Program-made: the position numbers and the translations under genes
Notes under the pieces: generated by a model
The model's database searches: none
What the model saw: the letters and a program-made list of their open reading frames with translations, nothing else
Told to the model about the DNA's origin: nothing
Source: Edaphochlamys debaryana
Taxonomy: Eukaryota; Chlorophyta; Chlorophyceae; Chlamydomonadales
Length of the DNA stretch: 64,000 nt
Reading direction: 5' to 3'
Assembly (NCBI GenBank): GCA_016858145.1
Contig: JAEHOE010000021.1
Location: 496,001 to 560,000, forward strand
Shown here: positions 1 to 12,000 of the stretch, in pieces
How the letters are laid out: every line of letters begins with the position of its first letter
Numbering within the stretch: position 1 is the first letter of the stretch

Positions 1-722
1 CAGCGCTGGGGGATGACTTCTACGCTATCGCCAACTACATTCCCGTCATCAACATTCAGGTGCGTGTTCAGGTTGCGGCAGCCTCTAATTTGTGTTTCGC
101 GGGGGAGCGACGAGGCAGCACGGGGGGTGGCGGTAAGTGGCGGTGTGTGTGGTCAGGTGGCCGTATGCGTCTGGGTAGTCTGGGTTTACGGGGAGCTGAG
201 AGGCGGCGCATGCCCGTGATGGACCTCCAGGTGCGGCGTGTGCGCCGGGCTGGGCGAGACGGCCTAGGTAGCGCCGTGTTTTTGGGTTATCCGGGCTCGG
301 GATGTGGTCGGGGCGAGTCAGGCGCAAGGACTGGGCGGACCGGGAATCGCCAGGGCATGCGTCTTCAGCCCTCTGAGTGCTGTGACCACGCACGGCGTCT
401 GCATGCCCGCCTAGCCCCCTCTCCGGTGCGGGCCGGCATCGCGCCTGAGGTTGCTTGAGGGCAAGGGTGACGTGGAGCGAGGCTGGACGCTGTGACCATG
501 TGAGTGGCTGACCGCCCTTGCCCCGCCGCCCACGCACCGTCGAACGCTCCGCGCCCTCAGGTGGAGGACGGCGAGGGTGGCGAGGGCGGAGAGGCCCTGG
601 ACCTGGGCGAGTTCATGGTACCGGTGGACCCCCAGGCGGCGGACGCAGAGGGGTCTCCAGCGCGGCTCCCACAGGCCCCGCCGGGAGCGGCTTCAGGCGC
701 CAAGCACGCTCGTCAGCAGTAG
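1..722 (+). CDS. 3' end of an unrecognised gene (last two exons)
   Basis: Exon to 59 reads ALGDDFYAIANYIPVINIQ and stops at a good donor (cag|gtgcgt). The next acceptor is at 558-560, and the terminal exon 561-722 continues in the same phase (0/0). It encodes an acidic Gly/Glu-rich stretch followed by GEFMVPVDPQ and a tail ending KHARQQ, then TAG. The first exon looks like folded protein and the last like a disordered acidic tail. I do not recognise the family; most of the gene lies left of the window. The splice pair is supported by phase and by the abrupt change from non-coding to protein-like sequence at the acceptor. Confidence 0.55.
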
Positions 723-2403
723 CGCGCATGTATTGTCAGCGGATATACGGTACTTGAAGGCAGGCGGCGGCGGCGGGGCGCGGCCCCAAATGCGCCGGGT
801 TGAGCCTCCGTGCACCGTGCGCGTGACGCCCCTGTGTCAGTCGTCTGCCGTCAACGCAGTAGGGCGTGCACGCCGTTATGTGCGGTATCGCATGTGCCGA
901 TGAGCGTCAGGTGCTGGCCGGGCCGGGCTTGGCAGCACGCTTTCGAGCATGCATGGAGCCTCGCGTGATGAACCACTGCTGGCGTTCACACCCTACCTAT
1001 CTAGAGTAGCCAGCCCGACGCACGCGGCGTGGCCGGGACCTCAGACGTTTGCTGTGCTGCGGTGCGATGGTTGCTGCGCCAGAGACTCCCCTCGCCTCGG
1101 AGACCTTCGTTGTGGCATTTAGCGAGCGAGGTACCGAGGTAGCCGAGGTGGGTGGCGGGCGGTCTCTCACTGCATAATGGACGCTTGCAAATCCCAATCA
1201 ATTGGGGCATCAGTCTCGACGGCTACGCTACCTAGCTGTTTGGGGAGGGCGGAGTGGCCCCGCCAGATCCTCATCAGGGAGAGGGGTGGGCTCGGGGATA
1301 GGCCTATCCTAGGACTGCAAGGGTGCTCCTGCGGGCGGGCAAGATGCGGAGACGGCGGATGTATGCAGGCCGACTCCAGGCAGCCTTCACTCCGTACATT
1401 TCACTCCGTACGCGCGATGCTCGGGCTTCAACCCATACCTCCATAACCATACATCATACGTACACGACCTTCTGCGACGGTACGCATCGCCGGGCTAAGT
1501 AAGCAGCGTCGAGACAAAGAAACAAAGAACCTCACGCCAGGCATCGAGCTTTCAGAAGCACCCAGAGACAGGTCTCCCGCATCATGCTTGCGTGGCTTGG
1601 CTCCGCACTTGCAAGGGCGGAGGCCACACATGAGAGTAACGCAGACATGCGCGGCGACTACGCTTGCGAGTTGCCGACCCAGTGGCTTTCAACAGTGGCG
1701 CTGGACTGCTGCTGCTTGCTATGGTTGCGGCCTATATGTCCGTGATGGTATCAGGTGGGCTTGCAGCCAAGCGGCGGGGTCGGACCCGCGGTTCCGCCGC
1801 ACGGCTGATAACTTGAGGGAGGCGGGAGCCCATAGATGACGGAGACATGAATTGGGACAGCCTCTGACGTAGCAATTCGGGTGGTCGGCGGACATGTCAG
1901 GAGGAAAGTCGCTCGAACAATTTGAAACTGTACAGTTTTCACATGTGAGGTTGAAGACGCAACATAGAAGGCGCTCTGCACGCTTGCTAGCGACAGAAGG
2001 CGCTTCAAGCGACTGCGGTTTCGACACGCACGCTCGCGACCCGCTCGGCCCCACATCGATCCCCGCCCCACTACTCAGCAGAGTTACGGTGCGCAGGTTA
2101 TGGCAGCGAGGAGCCTGGGCAGCCGACCCGCTAGACCCGCCGCTGCGCGCTGTATCAGCGATCAAGCCAACGCACAGCGATCCTCGTTATTATCCTCGTC
2201 ATCAACCCGTCGTCCATCCCCGCGGCCTAAACCGTGCAGTTTCACCGCCGTAACCGTTCCCGCCGCCGACCGCCATCTGCCAAGGGCCGGGGCATGTGTG
2301 TTGGGGTCAGCCAGCGGTTGGAGTTACATGTAGAGAACAGCGAGGGGATCCCTCTTTCTCCGGAGAGCTTGGGCATTTAGGCTGGGTCCAGCCGCTGCGC
2401 CAG
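723..2403. other. gap; possible signal-peptide exon for the next gene
   Basis: No convincing complete gene. The only protein-like piece is about 1682-1754 (+), reading AFNSGAGLLLLAMVAAYMSV. It follows a possible acceptor (gacccag) and ends at a donor-like tcag|gtgggc in phase 1. That phase is exactly what the first recognised exon of the next gene (2404) needs. A hydrophobic leader would also fit a surface protein. No matching ATG exon could be fixed, so the 5' end of that gene stays open. Confidence 0.25.
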
Positions 2404-5400
2404 AATGCTACAGCCACCCCGACTTCACGTTCCTCAAGTGGCAGGACGGCCAGCCGGTGCACGAGCTGGGCCCCGGCAGCGTGGGCGCGTGCCTCGCCAA
2501 CTGCAGCTGCAGGGGCTTCAACACGGACTCAGGTGGGTGGTGGCCTGCTGGCAAGGGCGAGGGAGGTACCGGTAGTAGTGTTGAGGGAGGCCTGGCTCGT
2601 ACGGCAGAGTGCGGCATGCAGGGGCGCAGGTTGGGTTGCGTAACCTGACGTTCACAGTCACACGTCCCGACCGCCATGGTGCCCCCTGTGCAGAGTAAGA
2701 CTGGTGTGGGACGTTAAGATGCAGCGCGGAGGAGTGGGGTAATCGGCTGAGAGGAGGGCGGGGTCGGTGGGAATGGGGTAAAGGAAGAAAGGGGTCTGTC
2801 CTGACATTGGTCTAAGCGGACAGGATGCATATATCGGCTGTCTCCTCCGACGGCCTGCCTCCAACGCCTTCAGTCTTTGATACCACCCCGTTCACTCCAC
2901 CTATCATTGCACGCCGCCACGTCCCACCCGCAGGATGTTCTCCAACGTCAGCGCCCCGGTTGCCGCTCCCTACTTCGATTGGCACCCCTGCGCCGGCCTC
3001 TACGTGCGGAACGCCAGCTGTGTGCCAAGCCCACCGAGACCCCCAGCCCCCCCTTTCCCACCCCCGCGCCCGTCCCCGCCTACGCCAGTGCCCCCCTCGC
3101 CTCCCAGTCCCTCTCCACAAGTGTCCTCGCCCCTCCCGCCCAAGCCACCCAGCCCGCCCTCGCCCGCCCTGAACGCGCCGCCACGGCCGCCAAGCCCCCG
3201 GCCCCCTATCCCCCGGCCGCCGCCACTGCCCCCCTACCTGCCCTGGTCGCCCCGCCCGCCCAGTCCTCCGCCTCGACCCCCCGTCCCGCCCAGCCCTCCT
3301 CCCCGTCCACCCTTCGTGCCTTGGCCGCCGAGGCCGCCGCCGAGGCCCCCCTTCATGCCGTTCCCCCCGAGGCCGCCGCCCCAGCCCCCCAGCCCCCCTA
3401 GGCGCCCGAGTGAGCTGGGAGGGTTCGATGGAAGGCACGTCTACCGTGTACCCGGATCCCCATTGGCTGTGGTGACTGCTGGTGGCGTAATATGTATGTG
3501 TGTCCGTGCCCCACCTTTCCTGCCCGCTGCACATACAGGCATGTCCAACTGGGCGTGGATCAGGGCGCCCGTGTACGCGTCATCGCTCGCCTCTGTGCCC
3601 GAGTGGTGCGGGGACGTGTGCGCCCCCTCCAACCTGGTGGACGGAGACACCACCCTGCGGTGGACGCACTCGGCGGAGGGAGACCTCACGCCCTGGTGAG
3701 GGGGGAGCGAGGGCGGGGGCAGGGCGGGCCGGCAGGGGCAGGATTAGGCGCAAGTGATCGCAGCAGGACCTGCTGCTGCCAGCCAAAGGTACTGATGACA
3801 CGGCTTGGCACTGCATGCTGGATTGCGCTTTCGTTCCTGCCTCATGCCCGCTTCACTTGGGCCCTCGGCGATCCATGCGCCCTTGCGTGCTTCCTGCAGG
3901 GTTTCCCTCGACCTGGGCTTGCGCGTCGCTGTGGCACGTGTGGTCATCTACAACAGGTCCGTACATGCAGTGCGTGCGCACGCACGGCCCCGCACGGAAG
4001 GAAGTATGACCGACGAGCGCACGAGCACTTGCTCAGCTTCATGCGAACCTGTTTCCGTCCCCTCCGCAGGCCGTACGGCTACGGCTCCAGGCTGCGTAAC
4101 GCCGAGCTGCGCATTGGGGACAGCCCCGTCAACCGCACCGGTGCGGACGTGGCGGCCAACCCGCTGGTGTGGAAGCAGAACTTCACGGCGACAGACGGCC
4201 AGGTCATCACCGTGTACGCTGGGGACGCGCAGGGGCGCTGGGTGAGCCTCCAGAACTTCAACCCCGTGCCGCCGGGCAGCGGGGCCTACTACCTGCATGT
4301 GGCGGAGGTGCAGGTGTTTGGGGAGGCGGTGCCGGGTGAGCGGGGCCGTCATTACGGGGGATACTGGTGAGGGGTGCGTGGCTGCTGTGGAACAGAGCTG
4401 GGGCGGCAGGGCATGCAGGGTAGGCGGGATAGAGATGAACCACACCGCACCACTGCATGCCATCTTAGCGCGTGTACCGATGGTGTACCGCACCCCGGTC
4501 ATGGCCAGATTTGTAGCTTTCATGCGTCGTTATTAGCGGGTCCCTCCTTCATCCCGCCCTGCATTATTTGTTGCTTCCCAAACATTGCCTGTGTGCCATG
4601 CCATACACCCTCTCCGCCGCCCCCGCCCCGTGCAGTGTGCTACAGCCACCCCGACTTCACGTTCCTCAAGTGGAAGGACGGCCAGCCGGTGCGCGAGTTG
4701 GGCCCCGGCAGCGTGTACGAGTGCCTCGCCAACTGCAGCTGCAGGGGCTTCAACACCGACTCAGGTGCGTGGGTGGCAAGGGGAGGGAGCAAATGTTGGG
4801 TTGATCTGCTGGACTTTTGTTCGTTGCTTGAGTGAGTTGATATGGCGTCAAGTCAAGTCACACTGCGGTCTGAGATCTCTAGGTTGAGCACCACAAACGA
4901 CAACCGTATGCCCCCTTTCCCATGCTCTGCAGAGTAAGCCTGCTCACGCCGCCGGACGTGTACCGTAGCAGAGAGCGAGGCCCCACCGCGTTGTGTGCTT
5001 CAGAGTTCAGGATGGATGTGCCGTGGCATGTAGTCCTCCGCATTGCATAGTCTCTTGCCCTCGCTCAGATTCTCATTACACTCCCGCAGGATGTTCTCCA
5101 ACGTCAGCGCCCCGATTGCCGCTCCCTACTTTGAGTGGCACCCGTGCGCCGGCCTCTACGTGCGGAGCGCCAGCTGTGTACCAAGCCCAGCGAGGCCCCC
5201 AGCTCCCCCCTCGCCGTCTCCACGGCCGCAGCCAGTGCCCCCGTCGCCTCCCAGCCCCTCTCCACGGCCTCCCTGGCCCGCGCCGCCACAGCCTCCCAGC
5301 CCCCCCTCGCCTCCCCCCTCCCCGGCGCCTCCCAAGCCGCCAAGCCCTCCTCAGCCTCCCAGCCCCTCTCCACCACCCCCTTCCCCGGCACCTCCAAAGC

Positions 5401-6880
5401 CGCCCAGCCCTCCTCAGCCTCCCAGCCCCTCTCCACCACCTCCTTCCCCGGCACCTCCCAAGCCACCCAGCCCTCCTCAGCCTCCCAGCCCCTTTCCGCC
5501 ACCTCCTTCCCCGGCACCTCCCAAGCCACCCAGCCCTCCTCAGCCTCCCAGCCCCTTTCCGCCACCTCCTTCCCCGGCACCTCCCAAGCCACCCAGCCCT
5601 CCTCAGCCTCCCAGCCCCTCTCCACCACCCCCTTCCCCGGCACCTCCCAAGCCACCCAGCCCTCCTCAGCCTCCCAGCCCCGCTCCACCACCACCCTCCC
5701 CGGCACCTCCCAAGCCACCCAGCCCTCCTCAGCCTCCCAGCCCCTTTCCGCCACCTCCTTCCCCGGCACCTCCAAAGCCGCCGAGCCCTCCTTTGCCTCC
5801 CAGCCCCGCTCCACCACCCCCCTCCCCGGCACCTCCAAAGCCGCCGAGCCCTCCTTTGCCTCCCAGCCCCGCTCCACCACCACCCTCCCCGGCACCTCCA
5901 AAGCCGCCCAGCCCTCCTCAGCCCCCCAGCCCCTCTCCGCCACCTCCTTCCCCGGCACCTCCGAAGCCGCCCGGCCCTCCTCTGCCTCCCAGCCCCTCTC
6001 CGCCATCCCCCTCACCAACACCGCCCGGCACACCGCCACCCTCCCCGCCGGATGTGCCTCCGCCGCCGCTTCCAGACAAGCCGCCGCCGCCCCCGCCGGA
6101 TGTGCCTCCTCCGCCGCCGCCAGAGAGGCCGCCGCCGCCCCCGCCGGATGTGCCTCCACCTCCGCCGCCAGACATGCCGCCGCCGCCCCCGCCGGTTGTG
6201 CCTCCACCTCCGCCGCCAGACATGCCGCCGCCGCCCCCGCCGGATGTGCCTCCGCCGCCGCCGCCAGACATGCCGCCGCCGCCCCCGCCGGATGTGCCTC
6301 CACCTCCGCCGCCAGACATGCCGCCGCCGCCCCCGCCGGATGTGCCTCCGCCGCCGCCGTCAGACATGCCGCCGCCGCCCCCGCCGGATGTGCCTCCACC
6401 TCCGCCGCCAGACATGCCGCCGCCGCCCCCGCCGGATGTGCCTCCGCCGCCGCCGCCAGACATGCCGCCGCCGCCCCTCCCAGATGCAGGAGGTGAGCTA
6501 AAGGCTTGCCAGACGAGTTATGTACTGCCCACACGCACCTGAGTCCCTATTGTTTGTGTTCGTTTAAAGTGACAGGAAGCTTCCTGAAGGCGGCGCTTCC
6601 CGCTGAAGACCCAGAGGAGGCGGCCATCGATGGCGATGCGGGACTCAGGCCTCAAGCCGAACGGACGGGTGACGGGGAGAGCGCTCTAGGCGAGAACCCC
6701 AGCCCCAGACGAGATGGCACGAGCAACCAGAGTGGCGGCACCAACGCTGCTTGGCCTGCCGGCCTCATTGTGGGTGTTGCCGTTGGCGCGGCGGTGGCGG
6801 CCATAGCCGCAGCAGCGGTTGGTATGGCGTTGTGGTGGAGGGCAAGGGGCGCAGGGGCACGTGTGGCTCCTGGGTTCTAG
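2404..6880 (+). CDS. cell-surface protein: Cys module - F5/8C - Cys module - Pro-rich stalk - TM
   Basis: Exons: 2404-2532, 2694 (1 nt), 2934-3409, 3539-3695, 3900-3956, 4070-4335, 4636-4764, 4933 (1 nt), 5090-6492, about 6576-6880; at least 973 aa, 5' end unresolved. Two near-identical modules begin CYSHPDFTFLKW, contain CLANCSCRGFNTDS and end with a WHPCAGLYV..SCVP piece; they look PAN/apple-like but I am not sure of the family. Between them, exons 3539-4335 form an F5/8-type-C fold (WVSLDLG, VARVVIYNR, AELRIGDS, GRWVSLQNF, LHVAEVQVFG), a sugar/ligand-binding type. After module 2 comes a stalk of about 430 aa: eleven 21-aa PPSP-type repeats, then DVPPPPPPDMPP repeats, typical of O-glycosylated hydroxyproline-rich proteins. 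The last exon has one hydrophobic helix (GLIVGVAVGAAVAAIAAAAVG) followed by WRARG, predicting a single-pass protein with the ligand domains outside. Confidence 0.8.
2694..2694 (+). other. one-nucleotide exon (A), Cys module 1
   Basis: The flanking exons are out of phase: 2404-2532 ends ..gac tca g, and 2934 starts g atg ttc. One base is missing from the joined codon. The intron contains tgtgcag|a|gtaaga, a strong acceptor directly followed by one A and a strong donor. Inclusion gives GAG (Glu) and restores the Pro-rich frame. The same arrangement occurs at 4933. Confidence 0.7.
4933..4933 (+). other. one-nucleotide exon (A), Cys module 2
   Basis: Same phase problem and same solution as at 2694: ctctgcag|a|gtaagc lies between 4636-4764 (ends phase 1) and 5090 (needs phase 2). 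Outside this core the two introns are mostly unlike each other, so conservation of cag-a-gtaag argues for function. Confidence 0.7.
5316..6010 (+). repeat. 63-bp coding tandem repeat (PPSP stalk)
   Basis: About eleven copies of a 63-bp unit, each encoding 21 residues around APPKPPSPPQPPSP. Copies differ mainly at one Ser/Phe/Ala position and at Gln/Leu. High copy similarity suggests recent expansion. Confidence 0.85.
6034..6486 (+). repeat. 48-bp coding tandem repeat (DVPPPPPPDMPPPPPP)
   Basis: Roughly nine copies of a 16-residue unit alternating Asp-Val and Asp-Met between runs of six prolines. It directly follows the PPSP block within the same exon. Confidence 0.8.
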
Positions 6881-9092
6881 TCCATGGCACTCTGCTCGAG
6901 TGGCATGTACGGCGGGCGCGTGGGTCAACCTAGCCATCAGGCCTTTGCTTGGGTTTCGTTTCCGTTCATGTGTGTGCTCTAGTGATCATAGCAGCTACCG
7001 GGAGTACGCTTGTGTGAGCTACCATAGCTACCATAGCACCTACTGCGCCTGATTCAAAATCAAATGCACATCTTCGTCATCAATTGCATTGCAATGCGTG
7101 CACGGAGCACGTGTGCGCGCATTTTACTTGGCTGATGGAACGAATGCAGCAGAGGTACAGAGGATTCAGGGAGGGAGGGGTGGGGCCTGCGCCCATGCCG
7201 CTGGATTGATTGTGAAGGAGAAGCAGTTGCAATTGTACGTACCCATTCATGCTGCACTCGCCAGATTTACAGCTTCCGCAAGAGTGCCGTACCTGCATTT
7301 CAAGGATTCTTCCCCTTATCATGCATGCTTATTTATTTTGTTGACCTTGTTATCAAAGTGTGCTGCTGCCTTCAGGGGTGGCCTGCCAGTGGGACCCATG
7401 CCGCTGGACCTTGATTGGGGACGCCGGGCTCGCGTTGCAATAAAGTCCGCCACGGGACTAGTTTGACTTTGACTGGAATGTATGCGGGAGCAGTGACTCC
7501 TCTGTACGGTGAGGCCAAGGCTAAGGGGTTGAAGCCTCGCTGGTACCAGGGAGAAGTCATTGGTGCCGGAGGTGGTGGATGGATGCAGTACCGGTACCGG
7601 TAGGGTACGGCTGCCGTGTAGGCACTTTGGGGCACGTGTGTAGCTCTCCATGCCTCTTCTTGCTCTCATTACTCTCACCCCATGAACATTGCGTGCACCG
7701 TGCCCCCTTGCGCCAGTGGGGCTTCAGGCCATCAACCTCCAGCTTCTAGAACATAGGGCACCGTAACGCCCGCCCCAGGCAGGGAAGTGATGAATGAAGC
7801 AGGGCATCACCACAAGTCCGGGGTGCCGTCCGCTGGATGTGTGTCACCCTCAGGCACCACAATCCGGACCGCGGTCTCCCTCCCAGCAGCGCCATACCGC
7901 ATCCCAGGGTTGCCGATACGTATCATCAGTCCCCGTGTTGATACAGATACGTATTAATACGGATACGGCCTTTCGCTGCCGTAGTAATACGGCATGCGGC
8001 GCGGGGGTACCGGCCGGGCATGCAGGGGGCCGGCGGAGGGGGGGGGGGGGGTAAACGTGGATGGGGTGCTGGGGTGCGTCGGTCGGCAGCTCAGCCGTCT
8101 GTTCCGCCATAGCCGATGCCCTTCGCATTCCCTGCGCTTCTACGTGAACGCGGAGCGCATTCGCTCGTGCACAAGGCGGCAGTATGGGCTGCCGTACGCT
8201 GCCGTATCAGTACGGCTGGGCGCCGCCGTATTGAAGCCGTATTAAGCCGTACGTATTAGCGAGGAGGGGGCCGTATTGTATATCAATACGCGGCGCGTAT
8301 TGGCACCGGGGGCTGCCGTATTGTGCAACCCTGCCGCATCCACCCACCATCCACTTCAAGGTACGAAATGTCTTCCCCGTTGCATACCAGCGAGCGAGGC
8401 CCGAGGCCCACCCTTGGTCTACAGCTACTTGATCACAGGGCGCCTGAATGTCCAGCCGCAGCCACCGCGCGCCCCGCCCTAAGCCGTGAGATAGGGCGTC
8501 AACACCACCCGACCGTGGCCACGGCAGCGGACAGGGACTTGCTTGGCCACTGACCTTCCAGTGCTTCCAGCAGCGCTCAGGCACACCGTTGAGTCCGCCC
8601 TAACCAGATGGGCAACCGCCAGCCGCCCGCATCCGTTTCATCACCTGATCCGTCCGACACCCCGCGCAGCAGCAGCCTGCTGTTTGGGTCCTCGTCAGGT
8701 CAAAGGAGTCAGGGGATCTGCCCCCCAGGGGGAACACGCCCCGTTAGGGCCGCCCCGAGGTCACCCCCAGGGGCCACCCCCCAGGGGCGGTCTCAACGAC
8801 CGTGTCTAACGTGCGTCCTCTATCTCCGCCTGCTCAACCCGCGCTACAAGTGCGTCGTTTGGATAGAAGGATATGCAAGAATGAACCAGATTATCCAATC
8901 TCCTAGCAATCTGCTAGCTACACGCGAGGCCCCTCATCCCGACAGGCCCCCACAGACCCTCAAGCCCCGAACTGTTTCCCCTCTCATTCCCCGACCCGCC
9001 GTACATCCAGCTACACATACATGACACAAGACGGACGCCTTTCATTGATAGCCTGCCTGGAACTGCTTTGAGGGTCTCGCTCTTTCGTGAAC
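6881..9092. other. tail-to-tail intergenic region
   Basis: Lies between the 3' ends of two converging genes. No open frame has protein-like composition and matching splice sites. AATAAA occurs at about 7439, but its use is unproven. The stretch from about 7915 to 8330 has many short palindromic CGTATT/AATACG words, listed separately. Confidence 0.5.
7915..8330. repeat. cluster of CCGTATT / AATACGG words
   Basis: The heptamers ccgtatt and aatacgg and variants such as ccgtacg recur many times in both orientations within about 400 bp, with the palindrome cgtattaatacg near 7948. The cluster has no coding content. Confidence 0.5.
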
Positions 9093-12000
9093 CTAGGGCG
9101 CCCAGGGCTCCTCCACGACGTCCCTGACCCAGGGGTCGCGGTCCCTCCGCGCCTCCAGCTCCGCCACCACCTCCCGCAGCGGCTGCGCCTGGGGCCACTG
9201 GTCGAGCGAGGGCGTGTAGGCCAGGCTCCTGGAGAGGCCGTGGAGCAGCCTGGGAGGCGTGGGACGTGGGGGCGGGGAATGGGCCAATAGCTAGCGTTAG
9301 GTAGGTCAGGCCAGTAGCCCGGCGGGGCTACCGTATATCCCCCCGGCATCACTAGCTAGCGTGAGAGGGTCTTGCACCGAGCGGCAGATACAGAGAATCA
9401 AGGCAAGGGATTGACCCCGATGGAAACGAATGATGGGAAAGGAGGGTGGTTTGGCCGCAATCGGGGCGTCTGCAAACACCCAGCCCGCCCCTTGACCAAT
9501 GCCCCCGCACGCACCGGTACCAGTAGCAGGCACGGCCGTTGGCAGTTAGGTAGGTTGCGGCGGTTTTGACCCCCGCCGCCGCTATGCGCCGTGCCTTGTC
9601 GTCATTCTCCCGGGCCCAGTCGAGCTTTTCCAACACATCCTCCGGCCCGGACCCGTGGGCCCAAAACTCGAGCATGTTGACCCCCGGCTTGAGGAGCCTG
9701 GTACAGGTTAAGGGAGGGGCAAGGGACCGGCGAGCAATCAAAAGGGAGGATAAACGTGCGATCGGTCCGCCGCGGCGGCGGACCCATGGCGTGCTGCAAC
9801 CGGTTGTGTGGCTAGACCGGCCGTACTCGCGTACTCACGTCCGGTAGTAGTATGCGTAGTAGCCGGACGCCTCCTGTATCATTGGGGAAGGTTAGCGTGG
9901 TGGTTGGGGCGAGGAGGGAGAGAACAAGGGTGTGCTCTCGGCGGAGCGGAGGCGACAGAGGCGTCGTACTTGTGGCCATGCTCCAATAACGGGTCTTTCA
10001 GATAGAGGGGCTGCTCTAGGAGCTCTAGGGGTGCTGCCTCGGGGTGCCGCACTAAGGGCGCAGTGAGGCTCATTCCCATGCCAGCAAGGTCCTTTCCCCG
10101 GGGCGAAGGAACCTCTCAGGGGCTGCAACGGCTCGCTTGCCACGTGCATGTGCTAAAGCCCGGGCTGCAAACTCGCCTGGCCCGTGACGCACCTTGAACA
10201 CCAGGGATCCGATGGGAAGGAGCTGCTCCAGCCGAGAGGAAATCCTGCAGCGGGGATGTGTGGGGTGCCGTACCAAGGTGGTGATACGATGCTGTTGATG
10301 GGGTGGGAAGGATGACTCTTGCCAGGGCCGGCCCGCACCCCAGCCACGGTTTCGCTGCACCACCCGAGAGTCACTCATCCCGCCCATGCATGGCTGCTCA
10401 CCCCTGCCCTTCCATGTTTGCAAGGTATTTGATGCTCGCGTGATGAAGCAATGGTCGTTTGGCGGCAGCAGAGACGTCGATTCGGCCCGGGTTCTGCGGC
10501 CAGAGCACGTTATTTGTTCCAAAAAGAGCACATAACGAAGCCGGGAATTACAGACTGTTTTCTACGACCGTGGTGACTCCGCTCCCGAAGACGGGTTTGT
10601 GTCCATTTCTGCCCCTGGACACCGGACACGAACCCGTGCCATACATCCTTCCCAGCAGGTGCCACGGGCTGACGGGGGTCGGCGGGGTGCCCCCCTCTAC
10701 GTCCGGCGACCGTAGCCTGCGCTTACTTGCTCCCTACGGCTGTGGACTCATGCCCCAGGTACCCACTCCGGCCCCCGACCCGGAACCAGGGAACACGCCC
10801 GCCCGTACCTTCGCAACCACATGATCCGTGAAATGCGGCGCCCGCGCCCTTACCCTGCTTTGTGCCCTCCGCGGTACCGGATCCCCAAGAAGAACCCACT
10901 CCCTTCCCCGCAGCGACACGCACCCGCCCGTACCTTGGTAGCCACACGTTCCATGAAGTACGTGCGGGTGGGGCAGGAAACGCCCTTGTCACGGCACACG
11001 TCCGCCTTGCCGCCGATGCCCAGTTTCATGGTGGAGCGGTCTCGAGGCACGCGGTGCAGCTGGTAGTCACTGGGGAGAGCGGCGGCGATACCGGTAAACA
11101 GACGTAAGGCGCCGGGACGAGGTGAAGCATTCACCGTTTTTGTACACCTGTCCTTAGCCTTCCGTCCCAGTCAGTGCCGGTATCTTCCTCTTTTCCTTCT
11201 TTTCTCTCTTTTTAAAAAGTGGCTCAATGGCCAGAAGGTTTCGGCCCTGCGGGGGCTGCCTTTCTGGACGGCCGTGGCGGGGGCCTGTGGGTGGGTGAAG
11301 ACAGAGGGGTGTGCGCCGGGGAACACTTTCCAACGGCAGGCCGTGGGGCGGGCGGCCCCCATGGCCAGAAGGTTTCAAGCCTTTGGAGAGGTGTTTCTGG
11401 CTCCATGGCCAGAAGGTTTCGGGGCTCCCAGAGGGGATTTCTGGCTGTCAGCCAGAAGGTCCTGACGGAAGATACCAGCACTGGTCCCAGTATCGGCCGA
11501 CCTCCTCCCTACGCCTCACTCGTTCCTAGCTAAGCCTTGCTCCTCGGCCTGGCCCGGTGCGCTCACGTGAACCGGCCGAACAGCACCTCCTTGCGCTCCT
11601 CCCAGGGGATGCGGGCGTACTCTGGGATGGCACCCAGAGACGTGTTGTCGTAGTTCCTGTACGGCGGCGCGTACGGCAATGCTCAGTATTGTCAAAAGGG
11701 CAGCATTGAGGGCTGCCCATGAGGAGAGGCAAAACGCGCCCGCCCAGTGCTTGCCGTGCACCCGACTCACTTGTTATAGAAATGGAAATTGGGGACGAGA
11801 AGCAGATCCGGCCAGAAGTCAGACTTGCAGATGCCCATGATGGGGTAGGGCGGCGGCGCAAAGGACGCCCTCGCTCCTTTTGTGCTGGGCATACCGGGCA
11901 CCGGGCCGGAGGGCAGGGTCGGATGCGAGGTGTTGACGATGGTGGGGGACACCTGAGAGCATGGCGAGGGGGCAGGCCGCGGCAGTGCACGGCCGTGTTA

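Noticed and set aside
5104..6534. Long minus-strand frames (476 and 181 aa) and a second plus frame opposite the Pro-rich stalk
   Set aside because: They are Gly/Ala/Glu or Arg/Leu repeats produced by the tandem CCN codons. The sense Pro-rich frame is the one joined in phase to Cys-module and membrane exons.
10811..10925. Extra GT90 exon resembling the end of exon 11069-10934
   Set aside because: It repeats only the last few codons plus the donor and has no acceptor in phase, so I treat it as a local junction duplication.
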